This document shows, one piece after another, positions 24,063-37,700 of a DNA stretch of 64,000 nt. A program made the position numbers and the translations under genes. Positions within the stretch are counted from its first letter, which is position 1. Every line of letters begins with the position of its first letter. The notes beneath the pieces were generated by a model. The model worked only from the letters and a program-made list of their open reading frames with translations. It had not been told where the DNA came from and made no database searches. The DNA is taken from positions 631,768 to 695,767 of the forward strand of contig VZRR01002190.1 of assembly GCA_013398015.1 (NCBI GenBank). The letters run 5' to 3'. The stretch is from Oreocharis arfaki (lineage: Eukaryota; Chordata; Aves; Passeriformes; Paramythiidae).

Positions 24063-27000
24063 ACAATGGCAGAATTGTCTAAGATGAGGCTTGGCATTTA
24101 TCACAACTTAAGCTGTTAAAATCTGCAAGTTCACATCGCGACTCTTGAAAGGATCAGCTTTAGTTTACTGCTTTCTGATTTTTTTTTTCTAATATTTTTG
24201 AAATTTTACTGTGATATATGCATTTTAACATCACCATTTTTGCTCACGTTTAGCAACAGGGTAGCCTGTACCCCAGTTCAACCCAAGACTTGCTGGATGA
24301 GCTGTGAAACATGAATGGTTTGTTTTCAATGACTTCCTTCTCCTCGAAGAAAAGGCTGCAGTGCATAAACAAATAATGGCTCTTAAGATACCGGCTCACC
24401 CATGTCTCTGACAGTGGGATTCTGCATGGCTATTAGTACTTGCAAGGGCAACAGAACATAGACTGCATGTCCAAGAACAAGCATTTCTCGTCCTTCCCTT
24501 GAGAAATGCGATGCTGGTGACAAGGGCAGAGGCACTGGAGGTGTTTTCACAGTGACAATTCAAGCCCCCTTCTAAAAAACATGTTATTTTTGTGCAGGAA
24601 AATCCAGGTCTCTGTGCATTCCTCTGACAAGAATAATGAGTATGTGTGTGATTGCACAATTGTCTAGGGCTTTCAGAAGCATCCAGGAGTGCTGTTTTTC
24701 ATGAATAGGCAGATTCTAGACTTCCTGGGGTTTTTAATTTCTTCATACAAAGAAACTAAAAAGCAGAAGCAACCACCCTTACTCTCAAGCAATTCTCAGG
24801 CATCTTACCAAGAAGGTTCTGCCATTCATATATACATTTTGTGCCTGAGGAACCCTGAGCACAGAAGTGTCACGGTCAAAGTCACTTGGAAGTCCAGAGA
24901 CTCAGAGCAGCAGACACCCTAACTCCAGGGATAACCTGGAACAAAGAGCTCCCTGGCTCACAACCCATCAGGAATGCCAGTTGGGCACGGTGTATAATCC
25001 ACCTTATCATCTCATAACAGAATGATCTCACCTGTTCATCTTAATTGCATCACAACCCCACTCCTCTATAACCATTTTGTTTGGTCACCAGTAGTACTCA
25101 ATCATCAATAAAGTTAAAAGATCCCATCAAAAGATAAACACATGCAGGGTAAAGAAAGAGGCTCAGGAGTTGATTCATGCTTTAACACACCTGCAAGCCA
25201 AAAGGTTTGCAAGTGACTGATGTGAAGGCAGAAAGAACAACCAGGCAAATTTTATACAGGGTACACAACCTGGCTGTTGCTCCATGGAAAGGACAATAAA
25301 AGAGAATTATATTGAGTTAACAGCAGCTTTGGTCTGTCTTCCTACTCTGCTTTTTTTTTAAGCAAGAAATAGGATTATGATTTGAATTTTAAATGACTCC
25401 TACTCACATACACATATCCGAGTTGATTTCCTAATGGTTTTATCATCCCAAATTCTGTAACGCTCCCTACGCTGCTCAGAACGTACATGAAACAAGTTAA
25501 AATTCAGAAACATTCACCAAAAGCACACCCTGAAAATTATTTCTCCAGAGATTCATGGCCTACAAGGCCACCTTCTATTTACCAGAATACATAATATGTT
25601 TCAGTAAGTAACAGAGATTCTCGGTGAGCATATCAATATAGCAAACATACAGATGCATTTTGTCATTTATTGTCAAATCCTAGCTTTATTACCCATTTTA
25701 GCACTGTAGGTTAAATTAACAGGGCCGCACTGGGTTAACCCAGCCACCCTACCTGGAAGTCACTGTTGGGAAGATCACTAGAGAAACACAGCTCTGTGCT
25801 AATTGCATCTATTTTGCCAGACAAACCACAGCAGCTAAAGCTACCTTACCTATAATTAAAGCAGTTTCAAATTCATAAGGAAATGAAAATCTTCTGAAAA
25901 ACATTACTACCCTTTTTAAAATGCTCAGGAATAAAGAGTTCTGGAAAACACAGTGAGCATACTGGGCTTCGTGACTAGGTATGAAACAAAATGAAACCAC
26001 CTCAGCACTTCGTGGGCCCTGGGAAGTTGCATGGTGCTCCCACCACTCACTACCACAGATGTTTTAAAACTTCCTTCTGCTGAAATCTCAAAAAAAAAAA
26101 AAGATTAACCAAATATTTTTCTCTTGCTAGAAACTGATTGACATAGATACTTAAAAAAAAACCCCAAACCAAAAACAATGACCAACTTTGTACTTTTTTT
26201 GATTAACTGTTGCAATTTGACTTTTTAAAATGCACTCTACTCTCCATACCTTTCCTTCCACCACAGTTTCTTCTGCTGCCAGCATCTGCCATTTTGTCAG
26301 ACTCAGAATTGACTCAGTCTTTTCCATTATAATTTACTTGAGGAAAGAAGCATTTATAACAAGTTTTGTTATTTCTCATCACATTCTTGTGATAGCCATC
26401 ATCTTGAGAATACCTTGAATCCAGAAGACAGTCCCTTTTCTGTATATACCTTAGTTATACCATCCCCATTTTTATCATTATTCATTACTATTGTTATCTA
26501 AAACATCATCATCTTTAAGTGTCCACCTTTATTAGTTATTTTATGATTTCTCCCATCAGCTTTCCATTGCTACTGCTGACTCAATATCTAGTGTACACAC
26601 AATAATGTGAGGTAAAGCAGCAGCACTAATACAGTTTTTGTTTTGTTAAAACACGGATGAATCAATACATGTTAGAGCATCCAGCCTCCCTCAGTCCCTA
26701 TAGGATTGACCGTTCATTTCCCGGGTTGCATGCCTGATGTTGTAAATGCTTCATCCTGAAGCAACTGGAGTTCGATTAGATAAAAGGCCCCTTTCAGCAC
26801 CACGTTAAGAGATATTAGAGCTGGGCTTGAGCGAGGCAGCTCCTGCTAAAAGCACTGAGCCTCCCTACACAAAGAGGCTAGCTGACATCCTGGAGAGCTT
26901 TTCGGAGGGCTGATTAGTCCAGGCACTACAGGAACATGTATGCTGCATCATCTGAAATAGTGGCATTACTTGGCATATGGTGGGTTTCTCTGCAGAGTGT

Positions 27001-30000
27001 GGACACCAGTGAAAAAGCCCAGCTCAGCCCCAATCTGAGGGCTTGCAGCACCACCACCCTCACCCACACAGCCCTCTCAGTTGAATTTGATTCTGATCAT
27101 TGAGTCTCGACTACTTTTGAAGCATCATCTATGATAAAACCATTGACAGACCTTATTCACTCCTGTCCCACATGTCCACTTATTTATACACCAATACTAA
27201 AGCAGTCTTTTGCAGCAGGAGATCTGCTAGGAAGGGGTTAGTGCATTTCAGTTCACACACAAAAAACAGAGTTCCTCCCTCCCTGGGCTGACCCTTAGCC
27301 AAGTTGAACACATTCCCAGGCTCGCCTAAGTCGCTGGTGCCTGTGTGGCCAGCCAAAGACCAAAACACAGTAAGGGGAGCTGTTACTTGCATCAGTACAA
27401 TTCTCTCCTGCCCAAGACAAGGGTGAGCTGTGCAGCACAAGTAACTACCTCAGCCATCCCCATGAAGGGCTGCTCTGCTCCGTGTTTCTCTATTATCACT
27501 CCTCAAGCCAACCACTGCTTCCTCAACCTGGCCTCCTGACTGGAGCTGACAGCGACTGAAACACGGACCAAGCAGTGATACTGCAAGGACATTTACTAGT
27601 AAAAGGCACTGATACTTATAGTGTTCTAGCTTCTGCGTAACAATTTCCACTTGTTCTTTCTACATGCTAGCTAATGTATAGCAAGCCACAATGTTACCTC
27701 TTCTTTTACGCAATTGCTTATCACAGCAGGATGTTCCATAATCTTCAGCAGAGTGTTCTGGTCTTTGCAGAAGGATGTGATTTCTGCAGTTCTCATTTCT
27801 CATGACTCCTGCTGGACCACCTTCAGTAAGTCAGCCGCGCTGCTCATGTCGTTTAACTCACTCTGCTCTGCAACAGGAGCCATGGACAGAGAGTGAGCCT
27901 GCCTGCCATGAGAATGCTGTGCAGATCACAGCTTTTCACTGATCCTTATTGCTACCACACCACTACGAAAATTCAAGCCTGCTCTGTTATGGGTCATCAA
28001 TTTATGTATTTTCTGGATAGCAGAGGCTGGTGTGGGGAACAGTTTTTAGCTGATTTATTTTTTTTTTCTAATGTGTTCTCAGATAACAGGAGAGATGCCA
28101 ATAAATCTGCCTTGTTTGAAGAGAAGCACCTTTCACATTACCGTAGGGAACAAGACAGGGGATACCACAAGATGGCACAACAGAGTGCTTCACACACATT
28201 TCCCTTTCAGTCCAAGTCAGAGGACCCATTAAAAGAAATGCTTATTTAGCTCCTGGAAAGCTATTCAAATCTGCAGAGCAATTCCTACTTCAGAGGCAGC
28301 AATGAACAAATCCTGCCTAGAAGACAGGCAAGAAAAAAGTATCCTTGTTTGACAATTAATAACAACTAAGGCATGGACACACAAAGATTTGCCTAAAACA
28401 AAAAGGCAAAATGAAGTGGCAAAGCTTGAAAGAGAAGCTTGGAGGAAAAGGGTCCTAATTCTGATGTTCGAGAAGAAACAACGTAGCTTGGAGGTTTATC
28501 AGCAAATTAAGACAAAATTTCCAGACATAACTAAATTTGTTCCAACAGCTCTAGCAACACCACCACTTCCACTCACAGGCAGTGTCCCAACCCTGTGAAC
28601 TGTTTATAAAAGACACATGAATCAAACTGCACTTCTTCAACACCTGTGAAGCACAAAGAAACATGAACTCTTGCTATAGCCCTGTCTGCAATGAGCAAAC
28701 AATTCAGCTATTTTAGTAAAGGTGGGATTTCAGAAGAAACTGAGATGTGCTCACCTTTGGCCAGACATCACCTATGGCAGCAACAGGACCCACGGACATC
28801 CCAGCTGCCAGGCTCTGTCACTGAAGCAGCTTGGGATGTGGTCACCAGTGGTGCAGACTGGGACTGTCCTGATGTACAGACTATACATTCAAAAGTTTTG
28901 TATCTTATGCTATTAGCCACAGAGCTGCTTGTGGAGGGGCAGCCACCTACTGCCTGCATGTACAGGGCTTCCTTGTTCTAGCAACCAGTCAGTCATGGTA
29001 CAGAGTTTCATGGCACTGTGGGAGACGTCCAACACAGAGCTCTAAAGCCGACGCAATCCTCTGCAGGCTGCAAAGCTTCCTTGTCATCCTGCTCACCACC
29101 ACACAATTCCCAACAACAAAAAACCATAATGCTGTAAAACACTAAATACCAGAAGACCCACCTACTGTGTCATTTAAGCCATAAAAATAGGAATCAGCAG
29201 CTGCATTTCAACAATGCAAAGTCCTCTCCATGGCACTGGACATAGCCAGGGCTGATCCCAGCCAAGGCAGAGGAGGGGAGCAGGCTCAACCACATACCTT
29301 CACTTGTAACTCATCAATGAGGGGTAACACCCCAAAGGGTGCTTTCCTTCCCTGTACCTACATCACACAAAAATAGGTCACTAGCACATTGCTGTTAATA
29401 CACCTTTATTTTACATTTTTTTCCTACTTTTACTCTTCTCTGTATACAGCCATTACACAGATTCACATTACACTGTTTTAATTCATGTTACAATGTGCCT
29501 CAGCAGGATTCCCCAGGTACTTGCCTTTCACAATCTTCTAGAACCCCAATACTGTTTAAAAAGTGGGTTGAAAACATTCTGTTGACTTGTAATTCAAAAC
29601 ACCCTGGGCTCCAGCTTTTTCAGTGCAACAATTTTTTACACTCTTGTACTACTTCTCGCCATCATTAAAAGATTGTGCAGGCACCCTTCAGAAAAAACCC
29701 TCCCATTACCTGTCCATGGTGTTAATAATAAGGAACCTCCACACATCTTCCATCTTCCTACACAGCTTCTTTCTGTGTTTACGCACAGCAGTTAAAACTG
29801 GAAGCATTTTGGTGTGCTGCATATGACGCTGTATCTATGCAGAAGTAGCTGGAAATAGATTTTGCTATTACAGTGCTTTTATTCTTATCTTCTTTAATTT
29901 CATCACTTAGAAATGCCAGATTAAACATTTTGCAGAGATCCTTGGTGATGGGATTGCTCTCTTTCTAAGTGTGTCACAGCAACCGTAATGAAGAACTTTG

Positions 30001-31888
30001 AAGACCAGGCAACAAAACAAAAGCTTCAGCTTCAGAGGAAATGCAATTTGATCCACAATGCAAGCATTTTATAAGAAACACTTCTACAGCCATTCCTACT
30101 TGATTTTAGCTACCAGCAATTAAATAAAGATTCAATTATCAAAGTACAACACACTTAGCTACACTTAATATTAAAATAAAATAAATAAGCACAGTAGAAC
30201 AGTTTTCCTCAATAGTCACTGCCATACACCACAGTTTCAAAAACATTGACTTTGGATAGCCCCAAGAGCTAAGGGCCAGAGAAAGATATCAGCTTAATAA
30301 ATCTGTAGAATTAAGTCTTTTGTGTACTCTCCATAGCACACACAAATTGAAACATAAACACAAACCAATGAGAGGAGAATCATAAAAATCCTCAAGCCAA
30401 GGCAGCTTGTTCCCAAAGAAAACATTGTTGTGGGTGCAAGACAAAATCCTCTTTCCCCATTAGGTCCAGAGGGGATGCAAGATCTGCTCCTCTACACTAC
30501 TGCAGGAGCCTCATTGCTGTCCTCAGGTGCACTCTTCATTTCCTCTTCTTACTCTTTGTTTCCCCACAGTACCCCTTTTCCATCTCTATCATCTGTAAAT
30601 GAAGCACCCACTGGAACTAACACGACTGTGACAGCCACTTCATCCCTAATCACCTGAGCTACACTGCAAGACTTAATCTTTATATACTTTGATATCTTAA
30701 GACCATCAATCTTTCAAGGAAGGGATGGTGCTTGAGTGCTGAAACCAGCTACTTGGCCATTTAAAATCCTTAAAAGCCACCACTACACTCACAGCCCCCA
30801 AACTCAGATATTTTGTTATACTGTTTTACATTTTATAAAGATGATCTCTTTTACAGCTATTTTATCTCTAATGTACCACATTAGCTAAAGAAATCTCCTC
30901 TGCTAAGGAAATCTTTTCTTTCAGAGTTTAAAACACCTTCCAGAAATGGCAAAAAGGGAGCACGCTACTCCCCTGTCCCCACACAAGAAAGCAGGGCTGA
31001 AAGGGACCTCCCTTTGCCCACTGCTATTCCTGCATGAAACGGGCAGTGAGAGGGAGGCCACTTCCAGCATGGAGCTTTCCCACAGCTCCCAGACTTTATT
31101 ATTCAAGTGGTGGGAGCTGAAGATGGCTGGGGCATCCCCTGATAGTTTACTCAGGGCCGACCACCCACCTGCCAACTCAGCTGATGAGTAGCTACCATCT
31201 CTGGGGAAAACTGACAATAGCCTCTGTCATGCACTTTACTCTTACAGCCAGGGCACCTAAATAATCGAGGTGTGAACAGTATTCCCACTGCCTTGTCATG
31301 CAGGTGCATGATGCTCGGTACATTTCTTCCTTAGGAAATCCTGCACCAGATGAAGTCCCTCCCCTGCTCCCACTCTATATCTAACAGGCAGGAAACCCAG
31401 CAACCAGGCCGGCTTCAGTCAGTGACACAGCTGATTGCATCTGGCTTCCCCTTAGACAGAAATTCAGGAATTGCCACATTCCAGAAGAGCAATTTGGCCT
31501 ACAACATGCTGCAAAAAAATACTTGGCAGTCTCCCCCACTACCAGAACGCACACTGTCTTGTCTACCTAAGAAGTACAAGCTGCACGTGCTGGGCAAAAA
31601 CCACCAAGTAACCATTGGTGGAGGGCTATTATTCTCTGTGCTGATTTTTAAAAGTCTTATGATGTCAATTATCTAATGCTGTTAATTATTAAAAATGAAT
31701 ATACTCCTATTCAATACAAATGCCATTTTCATAATTTCTGGTCTTGCAAAGATTCTTGAGTGTATCACACTAATATTGCCTATGTATTACTTGTGCAGCT
31801 TCTCACACAATATATTAGCCTGGAAAAATGCATGTAATAAAAAAAACCCCATTTATCTGAGAACACCAATATCTACCAGCCAAATGGA

Positions 31889-31920
31889 AAACAAAAAAAA
31901 AACAAAAAAGAAAGAAAAAA
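31889..31920. repeat. A-rich low-complexity tract
   Basis: Runs of A are interrupted by single C and G bases over 32 bp. No adjacent retroposon recognised. Confidence 0.75.
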
Positions 31921-34109
31921 GTCAGAAATCATGCTCAAAAAACTGGAAACTACAATTCACTTAATGCAAAAACCAGTATATGATCCTGCTCTTCAAACTT
32001 AGGGGTTAAGTATAAGGACTTCTGCAACTTGGTATGCAACACTCAGTATCATGTTACTCCTTGATACACAAAAGACTTCAGTGGTTTTTAACCTACCTAT
32101 GCCTCTGAAAATTCGGAAAAAAATCAGCTTGCTTCCCTAGAAAGCCTTCAAAAGATTCTGATGCAAAAGTCTTTTAAGTCAAACTCTTTCTCGGAACAGT
32201 TTTGCGTGTGAATTTTGGTTTTATAAGCACTGATCCACGTGCTTGATGCTATGTAACCATTGCTCATTTCAGAACACAAGAGTCTCAGGGAAAGAAAGAG
32301 AGCTTTTAAAAGGTTACTTTACTACTTTACAACTCCTAAGCTGTGAATCTACAACTCACTGTTTGTCAGAGCAATCTACAAACAGTAGTGTAAAGTGAAC
32401 TAGATCCTCCCAGGCTTTATCATTTATCTAGAGTAATAATTTACAAGCTCTTCAATTTGTGGACAATCTTAATTTTCTCTATGGAGGTATAGCACAGTCT
32501 GCCAAAAAGGAAAGTAAACCTAAGAATGGCCTTTGCTCTTTTTAGATGGTAGGCTTACAGGCAACTTTCTCCTCACTCTCCAGGCAGCCAAGCCTTTTCT
32601 TCCTCTCAGACAGGCCTTTCTCGAGTCTGCTCTGGGACAGCTCAAGCTCTCCTGATGAGCAAGCCAATCTGCTCTCCAGAGCTCTTTGCTGGGGTACACA
32701 AGGCCCAGGGAGCTCACGAAGCAGCATGAGGAGCAGCAGCACGGGCTGGGCTGGGCAGCTCCTGGGAGCTGGTGGCACAACCCCCAACCTCAGGAGCTGA
32801 CAGACCCTGCTTCCTGCAGGCCATGCTCCAATCTCAAGTGATCACTCTTGTTACACACCCTAAAAATCATCCTGGGTAGACAGGACACAGATTCAGAAAC
32901 CGCAATTGAGACATCAATGCTTTGTTTTTAAAGTAATTTCTAACAGCGAAAAAGCTGGTGTAGGGCCACAAACAAGAAGGGAAGGTGAGCAGCAACGTGG
33001 TTCCACAGCAGTTTGCACTGTGGTGAGACCACTCCCCCCACAGCCTAAGCTGCAAGTGCCACCAGCACTGAACCCCCAGAAGGGTCCAGCACAACCAAAG
33101 CAGCCTCTTCTGCAGCTGAATGTGTGACTGTAACAACCCAAGGTCAGCTTAGCAGTGATACGGCCCAGCTACCAGCAGCATCAGGGGCACAGGAACATGG
33201 TGCTCCAGGTGAGCCAACGGCCTGACACCTTCCCCATCCCACATGCAGGTCCTTCAGGCTACACCAAACCCCACACTATTGCAAGTCACCCCGGTTTTAA
33301 GGAAATTAAAAGCTCTCTTGAATAAGACAAGTCAGTATGTATCCTGACTGCAGCACAAATGCAGTTTATGGCATGCCTTTTCTAGGATTCCATCTTCCCA
33401 AGCACCATTCTGCTCTTGCCATCAACACAGCCCAGCTGATGATCAAAACAGAGAGAAAAATTAACACAGATAGAGCTTTAAGAAGACAGAATGCCTTCTA
33501 AGCACGGGACCCCTATGACTATTATCTCTACCTATACAATAGCATGGCTGAAAACCAACTTGCTGGCCTACCCCTGGAGATGCACTAGGGAAGCCTTCAG
33601 CTGAAATTCAACACAGACAATTTTTTTCATGCTGTATCTTGTCACTGCTCTACCTTTATGACACCCTGTTGACACAGAGTGTTTACATACACATTTGTGT
33701 CTTTTTCTTCCTAATCTAAGTAAAACAAAGCCCCAAAAGCCTTTAGTAGTCTATTACAAAGAGACTTTAACCCCAACACATTATCATCAGGGCTTCAAAG
33801 ACAATGTGAAACAAAACCCATGCTACAATCATGTTGAACCACCTCAAAGAAGTGACTGCAATTTTTTTTTCCTTTCTTTTTGTAAAAAGTTGTGGTTTCT
33901 TTGATTCTTTATGCTAGTGAATGGGGTTTTTTGTTGTGTCCTTTTTGGGGTTTTTTTTAACTGTAAAACCAAAACCAAACATTAGTAATTGTATTTTCAG
34001 TTGCTACTGCTGCCTTTTCTTGTCACCTACTAACTTCAGAGAGGATTTTAATACTTAGTTCAGGTAGTGCAAGATCTCATAAGCGAAGTATTAGTCAGTG
34101 TCCATCGCA

Positions 34110-34730
34110 CACAGCAAACGGGGATGGAGTTCCTAGCACTGTTTCATTCCATACCACGCACATCACTGCTGGGGCTGTGGTTTTGGCAGGAAGACACTGG
34201 TGCCAGAAAGTGGAAGCATGCGGTTTTTGTCTGGCTCTGGGGAAGAGGGTGAGGGACTGCACTGCCCTGCACCAGGACTGTGCTGGCACCACCACACCAG
34301 AGAGCTGCCCTACAACAGGACTGTGCTGGCACCACCACACCGGAGAGCTGCCCTACAACAGGACTGTGCTGGCACCACCACACCGGAGAGCTGCCCTACA
34401 ACAAGACTGTGCTGGCACCACCACACTGGAGAGCTGCCCTACAACAGGACTGTACTGGCACCACCACACCGGAGAGCCACAGAGGGGCTGAGCCTTTGTT
34501 GGAGACCACATCAAGTACTACCTGGGGGGCATTCAGTGGTGAATATCCTTTTGTGTGTAAACACCCTCTCACTCTTTGTTACTAATATTGTTGTGGCTAC
34601 TGCGATTTTCAGTAAATTGTTATTCCAGCTCATCATCTCTCCTAGTGTTCCTCCATTATTGGAAGGGCAGGGGAAATGGAGCAGCTTGAGTGGGTTTAAT
34701 TTTCCAGCTAGGTTTTAAACTCCACAGTCC
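34110..34730 (+). mobile_element. Degraded ERVL-like solo LTR (antisense to CARMIL1)
   Basis: Two blocks resemble common avian ERVL-type LTRs as I recall them. At about 34141-34170, TTCATTCCATACCACGCACA with TCACTGCTGGGG matches the U3 segment that normally reads around TTCCATACCATGTGACATCA. At about 34565-34728 the order is a TACTAATATTGTTG-like stretch, a degenerate AAATTGTTATTCCAGCTCA, then AGCAGCTTGAGTGGG and GCTAGGTTTTAAACTCC, matching the R/U5 end that closes near a GGGTTAAACCACA-type terminus. The element would be on the plus strand, old and divergent. No internal retroviral genes flank it. Ends and target-site duplication cannot be fixed by eye. A 43-bp minisatellite occupies its middle. 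Confidence 0.5.
34274..34477. repeat. 43-bp minisatellite, about 4.7 copies
   Basis: Copies start at 34274, 34317, 34360, 34403 and 34446, exactly 43 bases apart. Each contains AGGACTGTGCTGGCACCACC followed by ACACCGGAGAGCTGCCCTAC. Copies differ by single bases (CCAGAG, CCGGAG or CTGGAG; ACAACAGG or ACAACAAG; GTGCTGG or GTACTGG); the last copy breaks off after GAGAGC. It is GC-richer than the surroundings. Because 43 is not a multiple of three, open frames run through it in several frames; these are not genes. Confidence 0.95.
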
Positions 34731-37700
34731 ATCTAAGTCTAGTTTGTAAGAACAAGGCTTGCAAGTGCAATTTTAAGTTTATGGCAGTTATAAAGTATGG
34801 CATTAATATCCACACACCAATTCAGCTAAATTTGCTTCTATTGTGACTGTCATCCTTAGCCTAAATTCACAGTAACATTGATTAACTGTTGCTGGAGTTA
34901 TACATCAACCATCAACCACTTCAATAAACTCACCCAGATTCAGCCAATTTTGCTGGTATTCTCACAGAAGTCAGAAAGAAAAGTGTCATTCAATTGTGCT
35001 GCCTAAATAGCTGATTAATGTGTGTCATCACGATTTTTCTACCCACTTCTTGTTTATCATCTCTTCTCAAGATCTTTCGTTGCTTGAAGTTCTAAATGTT
35101 TTCTTTTCCTTTTGCTGAACTTTGATACTTACATCAACACAGGGGTTTTGTACAACTGACATTAGAAGTTTTAAAGAAATCACTGTAAAGTTTTTGAATT
35201 ACATGGCTAAGGTCCCAAACACACCATAGATAAATGATCACTGTCTTGTTAGCAGGTTTGCACAAAATTTTACCCAACAGGCCAACAGATACGTCAAAGA
35301 TTTGAACTCTGCCCACACACAAACACTTGTATTATTGGATAATTAAGTTCATTATTCAGATGAGAGTATTCACGATGTCAGTAAAGCACAGCAATCAAAA
35401 CTCAAAACTTCCCACCACAACTGCAGCACTGAAACAACCCCCCAGCTTTATCTTCCACTTCTTCTGTGTCAGGGTCCTGTGATCACTAATTTGTCTACAT
35501 TATTGGTTTTTTCTTCTTGCAGACTAGATGCAGATGTCTTCTCTTTCCCTTTCTTAAATCCTAGCATTTCTCATACAAGTGCACCAAGAAATGAAGACAA
35601 GGAGGAGAAAGCATCCACATCAATGTGTCTGTGATGGAAAGACTTTTCAAATTCAGTTGCATTGCAGAGCTCACACCAGTTCTGAAAAGCCCACTACCTC
35701 CCCCTTGCTCATAAATTAAATAGGAACGTAAGAGATCTTCTGTCTTCAAGTACAGGTATCTCCCTAAAGTAGTGGTCAAGGGAGGTGCAAACAATGGGAC
35801 GCTCTATTGACATCTACTCCAGGCTGAGTAAAGAAGGTCCAGAAGACACTGCTTTGCTCAAGCTAAAAAAGCAAGAGTGCTCACTACCCAACATGTTTGA
35901 CAGAAAAAACAAAATCTGGCTTTTTGCCTCAAACAATTGCATCATCATGATCATAAAGTACATTTTCAGTGAGGCCACTCCCACCCTAGAAGCTGTTAAC
36001 ATACACAGACATGTAGTTAAGGCCCTAATCTAAAAATGCAGGTGACAGAAGCAAGTAGATACAACCCTTTCAAGAAGAGATGCCAAATACCAGGGTTTTA
36101 AAATAATATATCTATGCCCACTCTTTGCATGATAAAGACCACAGTGCTTCATCCAACAATATCATCAGCATGGAGCCTGTTACCTCAGCTCCTCTCAATC
36201 TGATGCATCAGAGCAGTTTCACAAGCTAAGCATCTGTTGTGGTTGCTAATAAAAAGTCTGAAGAATTTTGCTTTCAAATATGCAAAAGTGGGTGGGGGAG
36301 AGGGGGCAGTTTCACTTTCCTGCAGCCACATGAAACTACATAACAGCTTTCAAAGTACATCATTGACTCACTCATGGTACAAATCAATCAATTCTATGAA
36401 GTTTCTGAAGCCTGGTAAATTAGCCAGAAACAACACAAGCTTCTCTGGCTCCTCAGGGTTCACAATATGTGATCTGACCCTGGTTGTAACAATCATGTCA
36501 CTATAAACAAATGATGAAGGCATCACAGCCGTCTGGAAACCCTGGTACTCAATAATGCTCCTCCCAAGGGGGTCAAATCCTATAGACTCCAGGCTTCAAG
36601 GAGCCCTGCACAGAGCCAGTGCAGCAACAGCTGCAAAAATGGGGGGGTCACTAAATGCGGATGTGATGTAAGATGCAACCACACAGGACCAAGCCTCAGC
36701 TCTCATAATTGGGTATCATTCCTGGGGAAGGGAACACAAAATAGATACTTCCCTGCAACCAAACCAGAAAGAGGATTTAATACAAAGTAAAAACACTGCA
36801 GAAGTGACAAATGTCAAGGCAATCCAGTTTTGAGGACTAACACAATAATTTTTCCTCTTCACTCAATTTCTAGTCTTTGCCATGTTTCTGCTTCCAGCAG
36901 GCTGAGTAATCAGTCCAAAGACTTCAACATTGCACCAAAAATCCTCATTGTTAAGGACAATGAATTTTATTTATACTGTCGGCATTTATTTGCTACTTGT
37001 TGGCAACATGCCAACATTCTGGGGAAGAACTTGCAAGAGGAAAAGTTAGGCTGAGCAACCTCTTCAACTGTGTTTCTCTAAGATTTGTTCTACGTAGAAA
37101 CAAGAGAAATTACACTTAGACACAGCAAGCTAAATGCACCTGGAAAGCCTGGGCTGCTCTACTGACAGCACCTCTGCTCATGCACCGTCAACATGCTCGA
37201 GACTTGCTACGCTTCCTGACACGCAGCTCGTGCAAGACATGTTGGATTCTGGCCACTGAGTTCACATAAACTTAAAAAGAGTGGCTGTGATCCTCAGATA
37301 TGCAGCATCCGTGGTTTCACGTGGACCATCATAGGCTTGGAAATCCAGGAGAAATGCACCATACCTACCTTCAGTATTCTACCAAGTTTTGGTTTTCCCC
37401 CACACCAAGTGCAATCAGATAACATGACCAGAGAAACTCAAATGCATAGGGGTCGCCAAGATCAAGGATAGAGGTTCACAAAACGGTTAATCTGTGCCAA
37501 ATCAAGCCCTCCTGACTTAAAAGCTGTGAACACCTGACACTAACTAGGGACTGAGCTCTCTCCCAGAGGCAAGTTTACCCTGGGCTAAATTTGTCACCTT
37601 TCATATGCCTATGTTGCAATTCCAGAGCACTCAATTCTCATGTTATCAAATGCACAGCCTGCCCTTTTGTCTGCAGCTGCTTCAGTGCTATTTGCACCAT

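Noticed and set aside
34020..34050. Minus-strand peptide resembling LKLVGDK, recalling the missing CARMIL1 N-terminal exon
   Set aside because: The residues before it do not match in the same frame, a stop follows shortly, and no splice sites fit. Coincidence.
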